From positions 1-8,022 of the forward strand of contig JALEIO010000170.1 of the NCBI GenBank assembly GCA_022769845.1: DNA of 8,022 nt. The letters are read 5' to 3'. This document shows, piece by piece, positions 6,285 to 8,022 of the stretch. The notes beneath the pieces are model-generated. The model worked only from the letters and a program-made list of their open reading frames with translations. It searched no databases and had not been told where the DNA came from. Origin of the DNA: Oscillospiraceae bacterium (lineage in GTDB: Bacteria > Bacillota > Clostridia > UMGS1810). Both the position numbers and the translations under genes were made by a program. The first letter of the stretch is position 1. Each line of letters starts with the position of its first letter.

Positions 6285-6313
6285 TTGACAAAACATAAGT
6301 ATTTAACTATACT
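6285..6313 (+). promoter_or_regulatory. Consensus SigA promoter of prmA
   Basis: A perfect TTGACA at 6285-6290 and TATACT at 6308-6313 are 17 bp apart. The start point would be near 6320, followed by GGAGGAG at 6331-6337 and the prmA ATG at 6341. Its -35 box is only five bases from the -35 box of the sigG promoter on the other strand. Confidence 0.9.
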
Positions 6314-6340
6314 TTAATAAGAACGAATTTGGAGGAGAAT

Positions 6341-7303
6341 ATGAACTGGATAAAGAGCATAATACATACAACAAGCGCCGGAATAGAAAGCGTTGTGGGA
6401 CAGCTGTTAAATATAGGAATAAACGGCACGCAAATCGAGGACGAGGCGGATTTTAATGATTTTTTAGAGCATAACAAAGAGTTTTGGGACTTGGTGGATG
6501 ATGAGCTTGTCGAGCAGAAAAAGGGTGGCACAAAGGTAATTTTTTATCTTGCCGACAACGAGTATCTTGCTGAAAATATCGCAAATGTAAAAAGTGTTCT
6601 TGAGTTTTTAAAATCGTTTGACACCGAGAAAAAATATGGTGATTTATCGCTTGAAACCGAGTCGGTTTGCGAGGAGGATTGGGCGAATAACTGGAAAAAA
6701 TATTTCAAAATTCTTGAAATAGGCAATAAAATTTTGATTTGTCCCGTTTGGGAAACCGCGCCCGAAACCGAGCGCATAGTGTTCAAAATAAACCCGGGAA
6801 TGAGCTTTGGAACGGGTACGCATCACAGTACAAAAATGTGTATTGAGGAGCTTGAAAACATCATAAAACCGGATGATTCAGTGCTCGATATAGGCTGTGG
6901 AAGCGGAATTTTATCTGTCGTATCGCTGCTTCTCGGCGCAAAGAACGCAGTTGCATTGGATATCGACCCGAACTGCGTGCATATTGCCTATGAAAACGCC
7001 GCGCTTAACAATATTTTTGAGGACAGATATACCGTTTTGTCGGGAAACGTTTTATCGGATGACGACCTTTTTGAAAAAATTTCGCAAAAAAAATATGATG
7101 TTGTTGAGGCGAATATCATTGCCGACGTTATAATTGCGCTTGCAGAAAAAGCGGCGAAGCTTACCAAAAAAGGCGGTACGTTTATTGCGTCCGGAATTAT
7201 AATAAACCGCGCCGATGAGGTGGAGGAAGCACTGAAAAAATACTTTACAATCGAAAAGGTTAAGCAAAGCGGAGAGTGGATTTCGATAGTGTGCAAAAAT
7301 TAG
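6341..7303 (+). CDS. prmA: Ribosomal protein L11 methyltransferase PrmA
   Basis: This SAM-dependent enzyme methylates lysines and the N-terminus of ribosomal protein L11 in the cytoplasm. The ATG at 6341 follows GGAGGAG by three to four bases; an in-frame TTG at 6329 overlaps that site and is not used. The protein has 320 residues, normal for PrmA. An N-terminal substrate-recognition domain (about 1-110, ending at the EEDWANNWKKYFK block) precedes the methyltransferase domain: F-G-T-G-T-H-H-S-T at 156-164, V181-L-D-I-G-C-G-S-G189 for SAM binding, ALDIDP shortly after, and A257-N-I-I-A-D262, the PrmA version of the catalytic-site loop. dnaJ and rsmE, which often flank prmA in Firmicutes, are absent here; it has its own promoter and seems to be a single-gene unit. 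Secure call. Confidence 0.96.
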   Translation: MNWIKSIIHTTSAGIESVVGQLLNIGINGTQIEDEADFNDFLEHNKEFWDLVDDELVEQKKGGTKVIFYLADNEYLAENIANVKSVLEFLKSFDTEKKYGDLSLETESVCEEDWANNWKKYFKILEIGNKILICPVWETAPETERIVFKINPGMSFGTGTHHSTKMCIEELENIIKPDDSVLDIGCGSGILSVVSLLLGAKNAVALDIDPNCVHIAYENAALNNIFEDRYTVLSGNVLSDDDLFEKISQKKYDVVEANIIADVIIALAEKAAKLTKKGGTFIASGIIINRADEVEEALKKYFTIEKVKQSGEWISIVCKN

Positions 7304-7457
7304 CAAAAACAAACAAAAAAAGTGTTGAAATTTTATAAAAATTAAACGTTTTGCATAGCAGTTTTTAATGTGCGGAAAAAGCTTTTGTAATTTTGAATAT
7401 TTTTTTGGAAAAAATATGTGCGAAATTTACAAATATTGAAAAAAAGTATTATTGCGG
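7304..7457. other. AT-rich intergenic spacer, no gene seen
   Basis: No reading frame or clear terminator is present after prmA. Two short A/T-only inverted repeats occur: one near 7328-7342 (AATTTT with AAAATT) and one at 7397-7417 (9 bp, loop TGG). They are expected in DNA of this composition and I assign no function. The AT-rich tract may act as an upstream element for the promoter at 7458. Confidence 0.5.
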
Positions 7458-7486
7458 TTGACTTTTATTGGCAGATATATTATAAT
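7458..7486 (+). promoter_or_regulatory. SigA-type promoter of the PqqD-like gene
   Basis: TTGACT at 7458-7463 and a perfect TATAAT at 7481-7486 are spaced by 17 bp. The start would be near 7493, giving a leader of about 60 bases. In that leader GCGCC at 7520-7524 can pair with GGTGC at 7540-7544 and cover part of the ribosome binding site GGAGGTG (7537-7543). Confidence 0.88.
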
Positions 7487-7553
7487 GATAGCGTAAATAT
7501 TTATAGTCAGCCGCTTTATGCGCCGATTACAAATTCGGAGGTGCTTTTAAAAC

Positions 7554-7820
7554 GTGAAGGTTAAGGAAGGTTTTATCGTTAAAAAGGTTATTGACGACTA
7601 TGTTGTTGTTCCTGTCGGCGATAATTTTATGGATTTTTCTTCCATTATAAACCTTAACGAAACAGGAGCATTTCTGTGGCAGTGTATGGAAAATGATATA
7701 ACGGAAGACGAGCTTGTTAATCTTCTTTCAAAGGAGTACGAAGTGGACGCTTCGGAAGTGAAAGATGATGTGGCGGATTTTATCGAAAGTTTAAAAAACG
7801 CAAAGCTTTTAAGCGAGTAA
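7554..7820 (+). CDS. PqqD-family (RiPP recognition element-like) protein
   Basis: The protein has 88 residues, the usual size of a stand-alone PqqD domain. It starts with GTG at 7554; GGAGGTG at 7537-7543 is ten bases upstream. Residues 1-32 are predicted strands (GFIVKKVIDDYVVVPVG), followed by the typical L34-N-E-T-G-A-F-L-W42 helix start and the helical C-terminal half with acidic residues, ending in a LKNAKLL block. PqqD domains bind the leader of a peptide and present it to a modifying enzyme, often a radical SAM protein; many stand-alone clostridial copies have no known partner. No radical SAM enzyme or obvious precursor gene is in view, though the sequence downstream is cut off by the window end. 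It is alone after its own promoter. The family is clear; the role is inferred only. Confidence 0.88.
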   Translation: MKVKEGFIVKKVIDDYVVVPVGDNFMDFSSIINLNETGAFLWQCMENDITEDELVNLLSKEYEVDASEVKDDVADFIESLKNAKLLSE

Positions 7821-7866
7821 GGTATGAAGTCTAACACAGGAAAAAAAGACATATCAGCGCAAAAAT

Positions 7867-7929
7867 GGATTGCAAAATGTGCGGGGCAATCCCTCATTTT
7901 GTGTAAACCTCAAATTTAGCTCCAAAATG
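7867..7929 (+). other. Mutually exclusive hairpins downstream of the PqqD-like gene
   Basis: GGATTGC at 7867-7873 pairs with GCAATCC at 7886-7892. Alternatively CAAAATG at 7873-7879 pairs with CATTTTG at 7895-7901, with GGG 7884-7886 and CCC 7891-7893 inside. CATTTTG can also pair with a second CAAAATG at 7923-7929. These foldings exclude one another. None is followed by a T run, so this is not a standard terminator. Confidence 0.45.
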
Positions 7930-7954
7930 ATAATATAATCTAAGTGAATTTTCT

Positions 7955-7985
7955 GGGCTGAAAGCCGGATTTAGGCTTTCAGCCC
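7955..7985. other. Strong 12-bp hairpin without T tract
   Basis: GGGCTGAAAGCC at 7955-7966 pairs perfectly with GGCTTTCAGCCC at 7974-7985 across a 7-base loop. It is GC-rich compared with its surroundings. Neither strand has a T run after the stem, so it may be a terminator without U tract, an mRNA end stabiliser, or part of a dispersed palindromic repeat. It lies about 135 bases past the PqqD-like gene. Confidence 0.55.
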
Positions 7986-7988
7986 TTA

Positions 7989-8022
7989 GCTATAATATAG
8001 CGTAAAATTGACGGCATGTCAA
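7989..8022. other. Two short inverted repeats at the right edge
   Basis: GCTATA-A-TATAGC at 7989-8001 is an interrupted palindrome that contains TATAAT. TTGAC 8008-8012 and GTCAA 8018-8022 flank GGCAT and end exactly at the window edge, so the repeat may be longer. TTGACG at 8008-8013 could be the -35 box of a promoter for the next gene outside the window; this cannot be judged from here. Confidence 0.35.

Noticed and set aside
7304..7345. Terminator directly after prmA
   Set aside because: Only short A/T-only inverted repeats are found, with no GC stem before a T run; I cannot support a terminator here.
8..7432. 16-base near repeat TGTGYGAAATTTACAA at 8-23 and 7417-7432
   Set aside because: One mismatch in 16 AT-rich bases is about what chance gives over 8 kb; only the first copy is part of a hairpin.
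7934..7939. TATAAT as a promoter -10 box after the PqqD-like gene
   Set aside because: No acceptable -35 box lies 16-18 bases upstream and there is no extended -10 TG.

Overview
The window looks like a chromosomal segment from an AT-rich, low-GC Gram-positive, endospore-forming anaerobe of the class Clostridia. The evidence is a clear forespore sigma factor G gene, a RecD2-type helicase next to a ComF-family gene, a DUF6062-type gene that I know mainly from clostridia, strong GGAG-type ribosome binding sites, TTG and GTG starts, and near-consensus SigA promoters. No mobile element, CRISPR array, tRNA or rRNA gene is visible. I cannot name a species.

Layout. Bases 1-282 hold no protein gene but an unusually dense run of perfect hairpins ending in a bidirectional terminator (245-282). 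On the minus strand follow a small zinc-ribbon protein (784-383) and trmB (1593-958, tRNA m7G46 methyltransferase). A compact intergenic region (1594-1713) has two SigA-type promoters pointing apart, their -35 boxes lying in one 20-bp perfect palindrome. The plus-strand promoter drives recD2 (1714-3942), a comF-family phosphoribosyltransferase gene (3926-4708) and a DUF6062-type gene (4674-5405), which overlap one another and form one operon. This operon meets the minus-strand sigG gene (6209-5436) at a shared hairpin terminator (5406-5431). sigG and prmA (6341-7303, ribosomal protein L11 methyltransferase) are divergent, with a forespore-type promoter for sigG and a consensus SigA promoter for prmA almost back to back. 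After a 250-base AT-rich gap comes a short PqqD-family gene (7554-7820) with its own strong promoter. The last 200 bases again hold hairpins and no convincing gene.

How the genes relate. trmB and prmA modify the translation apparatus. recD2 and comF both belong to DNA handling (repair or recombination, and the late-competence family), with the DUF6062 protein as an uncharacterised, translationally coupled partner. sigG is the late forespore switch and carries a promoter of the type that SigF and SigG read. The PqqD-like protein is a candidate peptide-binding (RiPP recognition) protein, but no partner enzyme is in view.

Most of the window is ordinary core genome. The parts most worth a second look are the abutting hairpin array at the left edge, the mirrored trmB/recD2 promoter palindrome, the duplicated Cys/His motif in the DUF6062 protein, the orphan PqqD gene, and the alternative hairpins after it.
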